DNA of 64,000 bases from Agreia bicolorata. GTDB taxonomy: Bacteria; Actinomycetota; Actinomycetes; Actinomycetales; Microbacteriaceae. The position numbers and the translations under genes were made by a program. The notes below the pieces were generated by a model. The model was not told where the DNA came from, did no database searches, and saw nothing but the letters and a program-made list of their open reading frames with translations. Shown one piece after another: positions 8,802-16,986 of the stretch. The first letter of the stretch is position 1. Each line of letters opens with the position of its first letter. The stretch is taken from assembly GCF_000938265.1 (NCBI RefSeq), contig NZ_JYFC01000002.1:248001-312000 (forward strand), read 5' to 3'.

Positions 8802-9805
8802 GCGTTCACCCGTCCTTTCGGGGTCTCGGATGCGTCGGGCTGGGTCGCAGCGTCGGTCTCGACACCGTGCCCGGTGAGGGTGAGGAAGACCTCGTCGAGC
8901 GTCGGCTTCTGCACGGCGAGCTCGGTGAGGCTGATGTTCTGCTCGCGCAGGGCGACGAGGAGGTCGGTGATGCGGTCGGGGTCCTGCATCGGGGCGGTGA
9001 TGCGTGCTGCTTCGGGAGACAGGGTCACGTCGACCCCGAGCACCGAGCGGATGGCCCGCACGGCGTCGTCTCGGTCGGCTGGGTTGACAAGCCGAAGCTG
9101 CAGCGAGGACTTGCCCACCGAGGATTTGAGCTCATCTGCGGTGCCCTCCGCGACGACCCTGCCCGTGTCGATCACGGCGATGCGGTCGGCCAGTTGGTCG
9201 GCCTCGTCGAGGTACTGGGTGGTGAGCAGCACGGTCGATCCCGTGCTCACGAGCCGCCGGATGGTGTCCCACATCTGCGAGCGCGTGCGCGGGTCGAGAC
9301 CCGTGGTCGGCTCGTCGAGAAAGATGAGGGGAGGCTGCGAGATCAGGCTCGCGGCCAGGTCGAGGCGGCGTCGCATGCCGCCGGAGAAGTTCTTGAGCGG
9401 GCGCTTGGCGGCGGCCGTCAGACCGAACTCCTCGAGCAGTTCGTTCGCTTTGGCTCGGGATTCGGCGCGGCCGAGACCGTTGAGCCGACTGAAGAGAACG
9501 AGGTTCTCGGTCGCACTGAGCGTCTCGTCGACCGAAGCGTACTGCCCGGTGACGCCGATGAGCTGGCGCACGATCTGTGCCTCGTGCTGCACGTCGTGGC
9601 CGAACACGGTTGCGTGTCCGGCGTCGGGTCGCAGCAGGGTGGCGAGCATGCGGATGACGGTGGTCTTGCCGGCGCCGTTCGGGCCGAGCACGCCGTAGAC
9701 GCTCCCGGTTCGTACGCGCAGATCGACGCCGTCGACGGCGCGGTTGTCGCCGAAGATCTTGACGAGACCGGTGGCCTCGACGGCCCAGTCGGAGCTGGTT
9801 GCCAT
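8798..9805 (-). CDS. ABC exporter ATP-binding protein (DrrA-like)
   Basis: The 335-residue nucleotide-binding subunit shows Walker A GPNGAGKTT (about residue 43), Q-loop GVTGQYASVDE, signature FSGGMRRRLD, Walker B LIFLDEPTTGLDP and switch His-region LTTQYLDEAD. The C-terminal extension of about 85 residues is DUF4162-like, as in daunorubicin-resistance ATPases. The ATG at 9805 follows AAAGGAAG; the long frame upstream lacks a ribosome binding site and is not conserved in style. It is the first gene of a two-gene operon with the permease. A 20-base dyad sits 16 bases upstream, suggesting control by a repressor not encoded in the window. Confidence 0.92.
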   Translation of the reverse strand: MATSSDWAVEATGLVKIFGDNRAVDGVDLRVRTGSVYGVLGPNGAGKTTVIRMLATLLRPDAGHATVFGHDVQHEAQIVRQLIGVTGQYASVDETLSATENLVLFSRLNGLGRAESRAKANELLEEFGLTAAAKRPLKNFSGGMRRRLDLAASLISQPPLIFLDEPTTGLDPRTRSQMWDTIRRLVSTGSTVLLTTQYLDEADQLADRIAVIDTGRVVAEGTADELKSSVGKSSLQLRLVNPADRDDAVRAIRSVLGVDVTLSPEAARITAPMQDPDRITDLLVALREQNISLTELAVQKPTLDEVFLTLTGHGVETDAATQPDASETPKGRVNA

Positions 9806-9820
9806 GGGTGGACTTCCTTT

Positions 9821-9840
9821 CGATGAAGTTGACTCCATCG
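9821..9840. promoter_or_regulatory. Candidate operator dyad before the DrrAB-type operon
   Basis: The 20-base element runs CGATG-AAGTTGACTC-CATCG and is symmetric at eight of ten base pairs, with arms CGATG/CATCG and an inner AGT/ACT. It lies between the ABC ATPase start and the divergent methyltransferase, where a TetR- or PadR-type repressor of such exporters would bind. This is inference from position and symmetry only. Confidence 0.35.
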
Positions 9841-9938
9841 TGAACGTCACCGCTTTCATGGCGCTGTCGTGCCGCTGTCGTGGTCGTGTCGCGTGGCTGC
9901 ACGCAATCCGGTGCGCTCCGCAGATACGAATACAGTCC

Positions 9939-10628
9939 ATGAGCCTCCTGCAGCGGTACCCCGCCGGCGCCACCTTCGGGCAAGGGGGAGACGAGCCCTA
10001 TGCCCGGGCGCTCCGTTCCGGTGCCGAGGGCCGACTCGAACTGCGCGAGGCGGGCCGGAGGGGATCGGCCGCTCTACTCGACATGGATTTCGGAAAGTGG
10101 AGCGCCGACGCCGACGAGGTCGACCGTTCACTTCTCAGGCACGCTCGCGGTCCCGTGCTCGACATCGGATGCGGGCCGGGACGCATGGTGCGGGCTGCAG
10201 GCCAGCTCGGTCTCGTAGCCCTGGGCTTGGATGTCTCACCCGATGCCGTGGCGCTGGCCCGGCGCGATGGTCTGGCCGTCGCGCTCGGCTCAGTGTTCAA
10301 CAGGGTGCCCGCGGAGGGACTCTGGCGCACAGCGCTGCTCATCGACGGCAACGTGGGCATCGGGGGAGACGTTGCAGCCTTGCTGGCTCGATGCCGCGAG
10401 ATCCTCGCGGAGTCGGGACGGCTCATCGTCGAACTTCACATCGACGATGATCGCGACCACTCCTACGCTGCAGCCCTGGTTGCTGCCGATGGGTCGCGAA
10501 GCGCTGTCTTCCCGTGGGCGGAGGTGGGCTTCACTCGCCTGCGCGAGATTGCCGGGGCATCCGGTTTCGCGGTCGATGTCGCGTTCACCATCGGCGGACG
10601 CCGCTTCTGCCGTCTGACTCGCGCCTGA
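9939..10628 (+). CDS. Class I SAM-dependent methyltransferase
   Basis: The 229-residue protein carries the SAM-binding motif LDIGCGPGRM at about residues 72-81. The next strand (LGLDVSPDAVALAR) gives the acidic residue contacting the ribose. The N-terminal segment YPAGATFGQGGDEPYARAL and the C-terminal ITIGGRRFCRL-like end suggest a small-molecule methyltransferase, but the substrate cannot be inferred. ATG 9939 is preceded by TACGAAT at a near-leaderless distance; longer upstream frames run into the divergent ABC promoter. It converges with the YgaP-like gene, with two bases between their stops. Confidence 0.8.
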   Translation: MSLLQRYPAGATFGQGGDEPYARALRSGAEGRLELREAGRRGSAALLDMDFGKWSADADEVDRSLLRHARGPVLDIGCGPGRMVRAAGQLGLVALGLDVSPDAVALARRDGLAVALGSVFNRVPAEGLWRTALLIDGNVGIGGDVAALLARCREILAESGRLIVELHIDDDRDHSYAAALVAADGSRSAVFPWAEVGFTRLREIAGASGFAVDVAFTIGGRRFCRLTRA

Positions 10629-10630
10629 TA

Positions 10631-10966
10631 TCAGCCCGCGGGCCCGAGCAGTACCGCGAGCATCGCTGCGGCGCCGCCCACGATGAACAGCATCGTTCCG
10701 AGCTGCATGGTGCGCGTCTTGTTGCGGTCGGCCGTGGGAACGTCGACCTCGAGGATCGGGCAGCCCGACCACCCGATGAGGCCGATGCTCACAGCGACGA
10801 GTCCGGCTCCGATCCACCACAGCAGCGCCAGGCCCTTGGCCAGCAGCGCCGGTCGCCATCCGCTCGACAGCAGCAGACCGAGGGTGATCGCGGATGCCCC
10901 GACTGCAGCGACGAACCAGATGGTCCCTGTCCACATGATGCGTTGGACGTTCTTCTCGGGGGACAT
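10631..10966 (-). CDS. Small YgaP/DUF2892-like membrane protein
   Basis: The protein has 111 residues if started at the ATG at 10966, or 121 from the GTG at 10996. An N-terminal KNVQRIMW segment, a hydrophobic pair and the sequence GLIGWSGCPILEVDV resemble the membrane domain of YgaP-like (DUF2892) proteins, where the cysteine lies at the end of the second helix. A further hydrophobic helix closes the C-terminus. Function is unknown. The upstream 60 bases are unusually AT-rich and hold a dyad at 11013-11026, consistent with a regulated promoter. Neither start has a convincing ribosome binding site. Confidence 0.55.
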   Translation of the reverse strand: MSPEKNVQRIMWTGTIWFVAAVGASAITLGLLLSSGWRPALLAKGLALLWWIGAGLVAVSIGLIGWSGCPILEVDVPTADRNKTRTMQLGTMLFIVGGAAAMLAVLLGPAG

Positions 10967-11012
10967 CAGATCGTGGGTCACGGAAACATCATTCACCCGT
11001 ACGCCACGCAAA

Positions 11013-11026
11013 ACAAATTGATTTGT
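11013..11026. promoter_or_regulatory. AT-rich inverted repeat upstream of the YgaP-like gene
   Basis: ACAAAT-TG-ATTTGT is a perfect 6-2-6 inverted repeat in a GC-rich neighbourhood. It lies between the ABM-like gene stop and the small membrane protein start. A transcription-factor site is plausible but unproven. Confidence 0.35.
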
Positions 11027-11046
11027 GGCAACTACTGTTGTTGACG

Positions 11047-11634
11047 CTACAAGAACCGCACACGTCGCAGCAGCCGAGTGACCCCGGGCAGTACCCAATA
11101 GGCCATGATCGGCGTCAGAACGAGCGTTGTGACGAGCACCTTGAGGGCGGTGGCCAAGTCGTTCCAGTCCGGAAGAAGCGTCGTCACGAGCAGCGTGAAC
11201 GCGAGATTCACGGGAAAGAATCCGAGCCAGATACTGGTCGCCTGTTTCCACCTCGGGGGCGTTGCCGGAGACGCGACCGGCTCGTCGAACCAGCCCTCGA
11301 TGCCCGTGCGCTTCTCGACGCGCGACTCGCGCACGAGTTCACGGCCGCCCTCGAGCCAGCGCCGACGGTCCTCCGACGATTCCCACTTCTCGAGCAGGGT
11401 CGCGTCGGAGAACCTGTAGAGCATGTGCCAGTGAACGGAGTCGGCGCCCTGTCTCACCCAGCCCGATCCGAGGAAGCCCGGATACCGATTGGCGAGATTC
11501 ACCCCCGCCTGCACCCAGCGGGTGACATCGGGGATCCTGTCTGGATCGACGGCGCGAGTGATGGACACGGTGATGGGAACGGCGGGCGATGCTTGTGGCT
11601 GCCCGAGCGCGTTCTCCGACTCTTCTGGAGACAT
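11047..11634 (-). CDS. Antibiotic-biosynthesis-monooxygenase-like domain protein with two C-terminal membrane helices
   Basis: The 195-residue protein has an N-terminal dimeric ferredoxin-like (ABM) domain, seen in ITVSITRAVDPDRIPDVTRWVQ, GFLGSGWVRQ and WHMLYRFSDATLLEKWESSEDR at about residues 20-95. It ends in two hydrophobic helices (SIWLGFFPVNLAFTLLVTTL and LVTTLVLTPIMAYWVLPGV). Such ABM-plus-membrane proteins are widespread in actinobacteria and uncharacterised. The start at 11634 has GGAGG only two to three bases upstream, so the exact start is uncertain. It precedes the YgaP-like gene on the same strand. Confidence 0.7.
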   Translation of the reverse strand: MSPEESENALGQPQASPAVPITVSITRAVDPDRIPDVTRWVQAGVNLANRYPGFLGSGWVRQGADSVHWHMLYRFSDATLLEKWESSEDRRRWLEGGRELVRESRVEKRTGIEGWFDEPVASPATPPRWKQATSIWLGFFPVNLAFTLLVTTLLPDWNDLATALKVLVTTLVLTPIMAYWVLPGVTRLLRRVRFL

Positions 11635-11675
11635 GTCCTCCAGTATCCGCCGGTGATGTTACGCGCGCATTAAGA

Positions 11676-11698
11676 CGTTCCCTGAGCCTGTCGAAGGG
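11676..11698. repeat. Dispersed REP-like sequence, copy A
   Basis: CGTTCCCTGAGCCTGTCGAAGGG is the complement of the core at 25808-25830, and its first 15 bases recur in the hairpin at 49543-49595. It sits in the gap between two genes on the minus strand, just downstream of the ABM-like gene start and upstream of nothing else. Confidence 0.7.
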
Positions 11699-11707
11699 AA
11701 GGGTTGA

Positions 11708-12343
11708 CTACTTGTCGTCTTCGTCTTCGTCGGCCTCGTCGTACTCCTCGAGAATCTCGAGGGCCTCCTCGTCGAGATCGTCGGGTGTATGCCCGGCCGC
11801 GTGGCGCACCGCGTGACGGCCGAGGATGAGCAGCTCGCGTGTCTCCATGGCATCCGCCAGCTCGTCGCGATCGAGATCGTCGGCGTCGTTGATGACCTTG
11901 GTGACCATCTCGATGCCCATGTCGAACCAGCGCTCGGCATTGTGCGCGTCGCCGGCGGCGTCGTAGCTGTCGCCGAGGAACGAGTACACCATCGGGTCTT
12001 CGGGCTTCTCCGCGCGAAGGGCCTTGGCGAGCTCGTTGGCCTCGGCCTCCTGGCCGGTGCGCAGCAGGCCCTCGATCAGGTAGACGCGCTTGTCCGGGGC
12101 GGCGTCGCCCGGCGCATCCTGGGCCTCGCGCGCGGCCTCGTAGGCGCGCAACGGCAGGAGGGCGTCGTAGAAGCTCTCGGATGCCGCGATGAAGAGAGCG
12201 GCGGGGGTCACGTCTTCGTCGTAGTAGGTCTCGGGGTCGCGGGCTGCGGCGAGAAACTCCTCGGCGACGGCGAGCGCCTTCTCGGGGTCGTCGGCTTTGA
12301 AGCTGGACTCGTCGATGTAGTCCCAGGTCACGGTCTTAGGCAT
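11708..12343 (-). CDS. TPR-like conserved protein with acidic tail
   Basis: The 211-residue soluble protein is made of helix pairs such as EKALAVAEEFLAAARD and EDPMVYSFLGDSYDAAGDAHNAERWFDMGIE, the second a good TPR match. It ends in an Asp/Glu-rich tail (about the last 25 residues). No catalytic motif is visible, so a protein-binding or scaffold role is inferred. A TAAGGT box lies exactly six bases before the ATG, so the mRNA is probably leaderless. It is divergent from the acyltransferase gene. Confidence 0.75.
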   Translation of the reverse strand: MPKTVTWDYIDESSFKADDPEKALAVAEEFLAAARDPETYYDEDVTPAALFIAASESFYDALLPLRAYEAAREAQDAPGDAAPDKRVYLIEGLLRTGQEAEANELAKALRAEKPEDPMVYSFLGDSYDAAGDAHNAERWFDMGIEMVTKVINDADDLDRDELADAMETRELLILGRHAVRHAAGHTPDDLDEEALEILEEYDEADEDEDDK

Positions 12344-12355
12344 GAGGCAACCTTA
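12344..12355 (-). promoter_or_regulatory. Leaderless -10 element TAAGGT of the TPR-like gene
   Basis: On the minus strand TAAGGT (12355-12350) is followed by six bases and the ATG at 12343. The 47-base gap also has to hold the promoter of the divergent acyltransferase. Confidence 0.6.
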
Positions 12356-12378
12356 ACGCCCAGACGCCGACAGCTAGC

Positions 12379-14511
12379 ATGGACAGCGATATGCAAACGA
12401 GCCCGCCGCCCTCCCGTACGCGTGTGCAAGCGCGCACCCCCGGCCACTTTCTGCCTCACCTTCAGGGACTGCGCGCTATCGCGGTTCTGCTCGTTGTGGT
12501 CTACCACTTCTGGCCCGGCCGGCTGCAGGGTGGCTACATCGGCGTCGACGTCTTCTTCGTGATCTCGGGCTTTCTCATCACGGGCCAGCTGGCTCGCGAG
12601 CTCGAGAAGACGGGGCGCATCGGCCTTCCCGGCTTCTACGCCAAGCGGGTTCGACGCCTTCTGCCGGCCGCCGTCACGGTGCTCATCTTCTCGGCGCTGG
12701 CGACACTGTTCATCCTGCCCCTGTCGAGCCTCGGCGAGAACCTGCGCGAGATCCTCGCGTCGACCTTCTATGTCGAGAACTGGGCGCTCGCGGCCAACTC
12801 CGTCGACTACCTCGCGGCCGCCAACGAGGCCACGCTCGTGCAGCACTACTGGTCGTTGTCGCTCGAGGAGCAGTTCTACCTGATCTGGCCGCTGATGCTG
12901 CTCGGCGCGTCTTGGCTCGCTGTGAAGTTTTGGTCGGGCAAGCGCTGGAACGCGCTGTTCGCTGTCGTCGTAGCCGTCAGCATCCTGTCTCTGGCCTTCT
13001 CGATCCTCTATACCCAGACGAACGCGGCCCAGGCCTACTTCGTGACCTTCACTCGCATGTGGGAGTTCGGCGCTGGTGCCGTGCTCGCGCTGCTGCCGAG
13101 GCTGCGGCCCACGAAGGCGTGGTTGTCGAATCTGCTGGGCTACGGCGGAATCGCGATCGTGCTCGGCTGCGGTTACTTCTACGACAAGTCCACGCCGTTC
13201 CCCGGCTCCGCGGCGATCCTTCCCGTCATTGGAACGATGGCGATCATCCTGGCCTCGCACCGCGAGCACTGGTACGACGCCGGCCGCGTCCTGAGCGTGC
13301 GCCCCGTGAGCTTCATCGGCGACATCTCGTACTCGCTCTACCTGTGGCACTGGCCGCTCATCGTCATCGCCCCGTTCGTTCCGGGCTGGGGGCTTTCGAC
13401 CATCAACCGGCTCGTGCTCTTCGTGCTCTGCTTCGTGATCGCGTGGCTCACGAAGAGGTTCATCGAAGACCCGACCCGGGCCTGGAAGCCGCTCGTCCGT
13501 CGCAAGCCCCGATTCACCTTCGTGTCGATGCTCGCGGCAATGGCCGTGGTCAGCCTCGTCGTCGGCGTCACCAGCGTGGTGCAGCAGCCCAAGTACGACG
13601 CGGCGGCCGCTGAGCTGCGCAGCACGCTCGAGACGATGCCCGACTGCTTCGGCGCGGCATCCGGCGGCACAGACGGCCTGGCGCCGATCGAGGAGTGCTC
13701 CAACCCCGCCCTCGACGGTCAGATCATCCCGAGCCCAGGGTTCGGCAACGCCGATCGCCCCCAGCACCCCGAATGCCTGGTCACCCTTAACGACTCGTCG
13801 CTCACGACATGTGAATTCGGCGACACGACATCGGATGCCGCGCCGCGCGTCGCGATCGTTGGCGACAGTCACGCGTACTCGCTGCTCGACCCGGTCATTC
13901 AGCTCGCCGAGAAGAACGGCTGGCATCTGACCACCTACCTCAAGGGCGCCTGCCCTTGGAGCACGACGCCGATCGCGGGTGGCGACGCCTTCGCGGCCTC
14001 CTGCGCCGACTGGCGGGCCAAGCTCGAGAGTGAGCTGGCGTCGGTGCAGCCCTACGATACGATCTTCACGGCCGCCCTCGCCGATCACACGCTGGATGCC
14101 GATGGCTCGGCCGCCGCCGACGAGACCGCGGGATTCGTGGAGGCCTGGACCCCGCAGCTCGCCCAGGGCACGCCGGTGGTCACCCTCGTCGACAACCCTT
14201 CGTGGGAGACCGATCCGAACAAGTGCCTGCGCATCTCCGACGTGGCGAGCTGCACAGAGCCCCGCAAAGACGGGCTCGGCGAGGTCGACACGCTCGCGTC
14301 GGCCGCCCGGCAGCTCAAGGCCGGCGGCTCAGACGTGACGCTGCTCGATTTCTCCGAGATGTACTGCGATTCGTCGAAGTGCTTCCCCGTGATCGGCGGA
14401 GCGAACGTCTACCGCGACCAGGATCACTTGACGCGCACCTTCGCTTTCACGCTCGCCCCCTTCATCGAGAGCGCCATCGTCGCCGCACTCGGTCGATCGT
14501 CCGTGCGCTAG
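12379..14511 (+). CDS. OafA-type membrane acyltransferase fused to an SGNH domain
   Basis: The 710-residue protein has an acyltransferase-3 membrane domain (about residues 25-385, ten or so helices) with the family signatures LQGLRAIAVLLVVVYHF, GVDVFFVISGFLI and HYWSLSLEEQFYLIWPL. A periplasmic-type SGNH hydrolase domain follows, with GDSHAYS near 495 and a YRDQDHLT Asp-His pair near 680. Such fusions O-acetylate cell-envelope glycans or modify lipids outside the membrane. The exact glycan is unknown. An alternative ATG at 12391 lies ten bases after TAGCAT, which overlaps the first ATG, so the start may be four codons later. Confidence 0.9.
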   Translation: MDSDMQTSPPPSRTRVQARTPGHFLPHLQGLRAIAVLLVVVYHFWPGRLQGGYIGVDVFFVISGFLITGQLARELEKTGRIGLPGFYAKRVRRLLPAAVTVLIFSALATLFILPLSSLGENLREILASTFYVENWALAANSVDYLAAANEATLVQHYWSLSLEEQFYLIWPLMLLGASWLAVKFWSGKRWNALFAVVVAVSILSLAFSILYTQTNAAQAYFVTFTRMWEFGAGAVLALLPRLRPTKAWLSNLLGYGGIAIVLGCGYFYDKSTPFPGSAAILPVIGTMAIILASHREHWYDAGRVLSVRPVSFIGDISYSLYLWHWPLIVIAPFVPGWGLSTINRLVLFVLCFVIAWLTKRFIEDPTRAWKPLVRRKPRFTFVSMLAAMAVVSLVVGVTSVVQQPKYDAAAAELRSTLETMPDCFGAASGGTDGLAPIEECSNPALDGQIIPSPGFGNADRPQHPECLVTLNDSSLTTCEFGDTTSDAAPRVAIVGDSHAYSLLDPVIQLAEKNGWHLTTYLKGACPWSTTPIAGGDAFAASCADWRAKLESELASVQPYDTIFTAALADHTLDADGSAAADETAGFVEAWTPQLAQGTPVVTLVDNPSWETDPNKCLRISDVASCTEPRKDGLGEVDTLASAARQLKAGGSDVTLLDFSEMYCDSSKCFPVIGGANVYRDQDHLTRTFAFTLAPFIESAIVAALGRSSVR

Positions 14512-14520
14512 GAGCTGCGC

Positions 14521-15444
14521 ATGGCCGGGGTGCTCACCGGGTTCTCAATCATCGGTTTCGTCATCGCGGTCGGCTATGTCGTGGGCAGAACGAACATTCT
14601 GCAGGTCGACGTGCAGAAGCCGCTGAACCGCATCGCGTTCTTCGTGACCAGCCCGGCGCTGCTTTTCACGGTGCTCGCGCGGGCTGACGTGAACGTTATC
14701 TTCTCGTCGTTCCTCGTGGTGACCGTCATCACCGTCGCCACGTCGATCTCGCTGTACATCGTGGTGTCTCGCCTTTTCTTCAGGCGGGCCGCGGCAGAGA
14801 CCACGATCGGCGCGGTGGCCTCGTCGTACTCCAACGCCAACAACATCGGTCTGCCCGTGGCCATCTATGTACTGGGAGATCCCCAGTTCATCGCTCCGCT
14901 GCTGATGCTGCAGCTGATCGTGATGGCGCCCGTCACGCTCACCGTTCTCGACACGGTGACGCGCGGCAAGGCATCCATCGGTTCGTTTCTCACCCAGCCC
15001 GTGCGCAACCCGATGATCATCGCCTCCCTGATCGGTCTGTTGTTGAGCGTCTTCGGGGTCACGCTGCCGGATCCGGTCATGGCTCCGTTCGATCTCATCG
15101 GGGGAGCGACGATTCCGCTGGTACTGATGACGTTCGGCATGTCGCTGGCGGGGCAGAGGCCGCTGGCCCCGGGAAGCGGGCGTCGCGACATCGTGACCGC
15201 TGCCCTGCTCAAGAGCGTCGTGATGCCGATCGTCGCCTATCTGCTCGGCCGCTTCGTGTTCCACCTCGACCCCACGCACCTCTTCGGCGTCGTGGTTCTC
15301 GCCGCCCTGCCGACGGCGCAGAACGTGTTCAACTTCGCGTCACGCTATGAGCGGGGCGTGGTGATCGCGCGTGACACCGTGCTCATCACCACCATCGCGT
15401 CGGTACCCGTGCTGGTGGTCGCGGCGGCGCTGCTCGCTCCGTAG
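14521..15444 (+). CDS. AEC family transporter (auxin efflux carrier type)
   Basis: The 307-residue protein has about ten hydrophobic segments in two halves. It carries family features such as YVVGRTNIL after helix 1, SYSNANNIGLPVA (the conserved Asn-Asn region around residue 105) and NVFNFASRYERG near the C-terminus. AEC members move organic anions such as malate, or auxin-like acids, across the inner membrane; the substrate here is not deducible. It starts nine bases after the acyltransferase stop with AGGAG close by, so the two may be co-transcribed. Confidence 0.85.
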   Translation: MAGVLTGFSIIGFVIAVGYVVGRTNILQVDVQKPLNRIAFFVTSPALLFTVLARADVNVIFSSFLVVTVITVATSISLYIVVSRLFFRRAAAETTIGAVASSYSNANNIGLPVAIYVLGDPQFIAPLLMLQLIVMAPVTLTVLDTVTRGKASIGSFLTQPVRNPMIIASLIGLLLSVFGVTLPDPVMAPFDLIGGATIPLVLMTFGMSLAGQRPLAPGSGRRDIVTAALLKSVVMPIVAYLLGRFVFHLDPTHLFGVVVLAALPTAQNVFNFASRYERGVVIARDTVLITTIASVPVLVVAAALLAP

Positions 15445-15480
15445 CGGGGCTCGGCCGCGGGTGTTGCTGGCCGCGACGGA

Positions 15481-15521
15481 TGTTGCCCGGCGACCGGCAA
15501 CGCCCGTCGCCTCGGGCAACA
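15481..15521. terminator. Bidirectional hairpin between convergent genes
   Basis: TGTTGCCCG pairs with CGGGCAACA, and the stem continues inwards through GCGAC/GTCGC after a two-base bulge, giving about 14 pairs. It lies between the AEC transporter stop (15444) and the exonuclease stop (15546). No T-run follows in either direction. Confidence 0.65.
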
Positions 15522-15545
15522 CTCACTGGTGCCGGTCAGTGCCGA

Positions 15546-16382
15546 CTACCAGAACATGGGTCGATCGTCGTCTTCTTCGGTCTCGACATCGAGGTCGACC
15601 CACACGGGCACGTGGTCGCTGGGTGCATCGCCCTTACGCTCGTTGCGGTCGATGCCCGCGTTCGTGACAGCATCGGCGAACGGCTGAGAGCCGAGGATGA
15701 AGTCGATGCGCATTCCCTCGTTGCGGGGGAAGCGCAGCTGCTTGTAGTCCCAGTAGGTGTAGCCGGTGGGGATGCGCGGGCGCACCACGTCGGTGAGCCC
15801 GGCATCCATGAAGTCGTCGAAGGCGGCTCTCTCGGGCGCCGACACGTGGGTCGACCCCTCGAATGCCTGGATGTCCCACACATCGGTGTCGAGGGGAGCG
15901 ACGTTCCAGTCGCCCATCAGGGCGAGTGGCTGCTGCGGGTTCGCCGCGATCCATGCTCGTGTGTCGGCCGAAAGGGCGTCGAGCCAGCGCAGCTTGTAGT
16001 CGTAGTGCGCGTGCGCGAGTTCGCGGCCGTTGGGTACGTAGAGACTCCAGAGACGAACGTCGTTCACCGTTACGCCGAGCGCGCGCGCCTCGAGGGGAAG
16101 CGTGCCGTCGTCGGAGGCGACCCCGAAGCCGGGCATGTTCTCGAAGTCTTTGGTGACCTCGCTCATCGGCAGGCGCGATGCGAAGGCGACTCCGTTCCAC
16201 TGGCTCAGACCGTGCAGTTCGACGTCGTATCCCGCCGCGGTGAACTGCTCGAACGGGAACTGGTTCTCTTTGCACTTGATCTCCTGCATGGCGAGAACGT
16301 CGACGTCCTCCCGCACGAGCCAATCGGCCACCCGGTCGACCCGGGCTCTGATGGAGTTCACGTTCCAGGTCGCAATGCGCAT
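15546..16382 (-). CDS. xthA: Exodeoxyribonuclease III
   Basis: The 278-residue protein is a full-length exonuclease III / AP endonuclease of the EEP fold. Motifs in order are MRIATWNVNSIRAR, the metal-binding Glu in MQEIKCKENQFP, GDWNVAPLDTDVWD, and the C-terminal SDHVPVWVDLD holding the catalytic Asp-His. It would cut DNA at abasic sites and degrade 3' ends in base-excision repair in the cytoplasm. It is transcribed away from pyrE and has a hairpin just past its stop. Confidence 0.93.
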   Translation of the reverse strand: MRIATWNVNSIRARVDRVADWLVREDVDVLAMQEIKCKENQFPFEQFTAAGYDVELHGLSQWNGVAFASRLPMSEVTKDFENMPGFGVASDDGTLPLEARALGVTVNDVRLWSLYVPNGRELAHAHYDYKLRWLDALSADTRAWIAANPQQPLALMGDWNVAPLDTDVWDIQAFEGSTHVSAPERAAFDDFMDAGLTDVVRPRIPTGYTYWDYKQLRFPRNEGMRIDFILGSQPFADAVTNAGIDRNERKGDAPSDHVPVWVDLDVETEEDDDRPMFW

Positions 16383-16405
16383 GCGCCCCAGTTTATTGGC
16401 TCCTC

Positions 16406-16417
16406 TAAACTGGGGCT
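16406..16417 (+). promoter_or_regulatory. Leaderless -10 element TAAACT of pyrE
   Basis: TAAACT at 16406-16411 is followed by GGGGCT and then the GTG start codon, a six-base spacing. This arrangement decides in favour of GTG 16418. Confidence 0.65.
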
Positions 16418-16966
16418 GTGACGAACGCGCGCCAGCAACTCATCGACTACATTTCCGCCGAAGCCGTGTTTCACGGCGACTTCACGCTCACGAGCGGCAA
16501 GAAGGCGAGTTACTACGTCGACCTGCGCAAGGTGAGCCTCGACCACCGCGTCGCGCCGCTCATCGGCCAGGTCATGATCGACGTCATCAAAGACATTCCC
16601 GATGTCTTCGCGGTCGGCGGCCTCACCATGGGAGCCGACCCCGTGGCATCCGCGATTCTGCACCAGGGTGCGGCGCAGGGGCTCGCGTATGACGCCTTCG
16701 TCGTGCGCAAGGAGCCGAAGGATCACGGCCGCGGCAAGCAGGTCGAAGGTCCAGAGCTCGAGGGCAAGCGCGTGATCGTGCTCGAAGACACGTCGACCAC
16801 GGGCGGCTCGCCGCTGAAGGCCATCGAGGCGCTCGAGAAGGTCGGAGCCATTGTCGTGGGTGTCGCCGTGGTCGTCGACCGCAACACCGACGCGCGCGAG
16901 CGCATCGAGAAGGCCGGCTACCCCTACTACTATGCGATCGGCCTGGCAGACCTCGGTCTCGAGTAG
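16418..16966 (+). CDS. pyrE: Orotate phosphoribosyltransferase
   Basis: The 182-residue enzyme joins orotate to PRPP to give orotidine monophosphate in pyrimidine synthesis. The PRPP-binding loop is VIVLEDTSTTGGSPLKAIEAL (about residues 111-131, Asp followed by the Thr/Gly loop). The N-terminal FTLTSGKKASYYVDLRKVSL and GGLTMGADPVA are the family signatures. The length fits the short actinobacterial type. The GTG start lies six bases after a TAAACT box. The septum-formation gene follows after 20 bases on the same strand and may share the transcript. Confidence 0.93.
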   Translation: MTNARQQLIDYISAEAVFHGDFTLTSGKKASYYVDLRKVSLDHRVAPLIGQVMIDVIKDIPDVFAVGGLTMGADPVASAILHQGAAQGLAYDAFVVRKEPKDHGRGKQVEGPELEGKRVIVLEDTSTTGGSPLKAIEALEKVGAIVVGVAVVVDRNTDARERIEKAGYPYYYAIGLADLGLE

Positions 16967-16986
16967 ACGGTGACCGCGGGCAGACG

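Noticed and set aside
12328-14088. Open frame of about 586 codons antisense to the acyltransferase gene
   Set aside because: No ribosome binding site, no domain, and overlaps a well-supported membrane enzyme.
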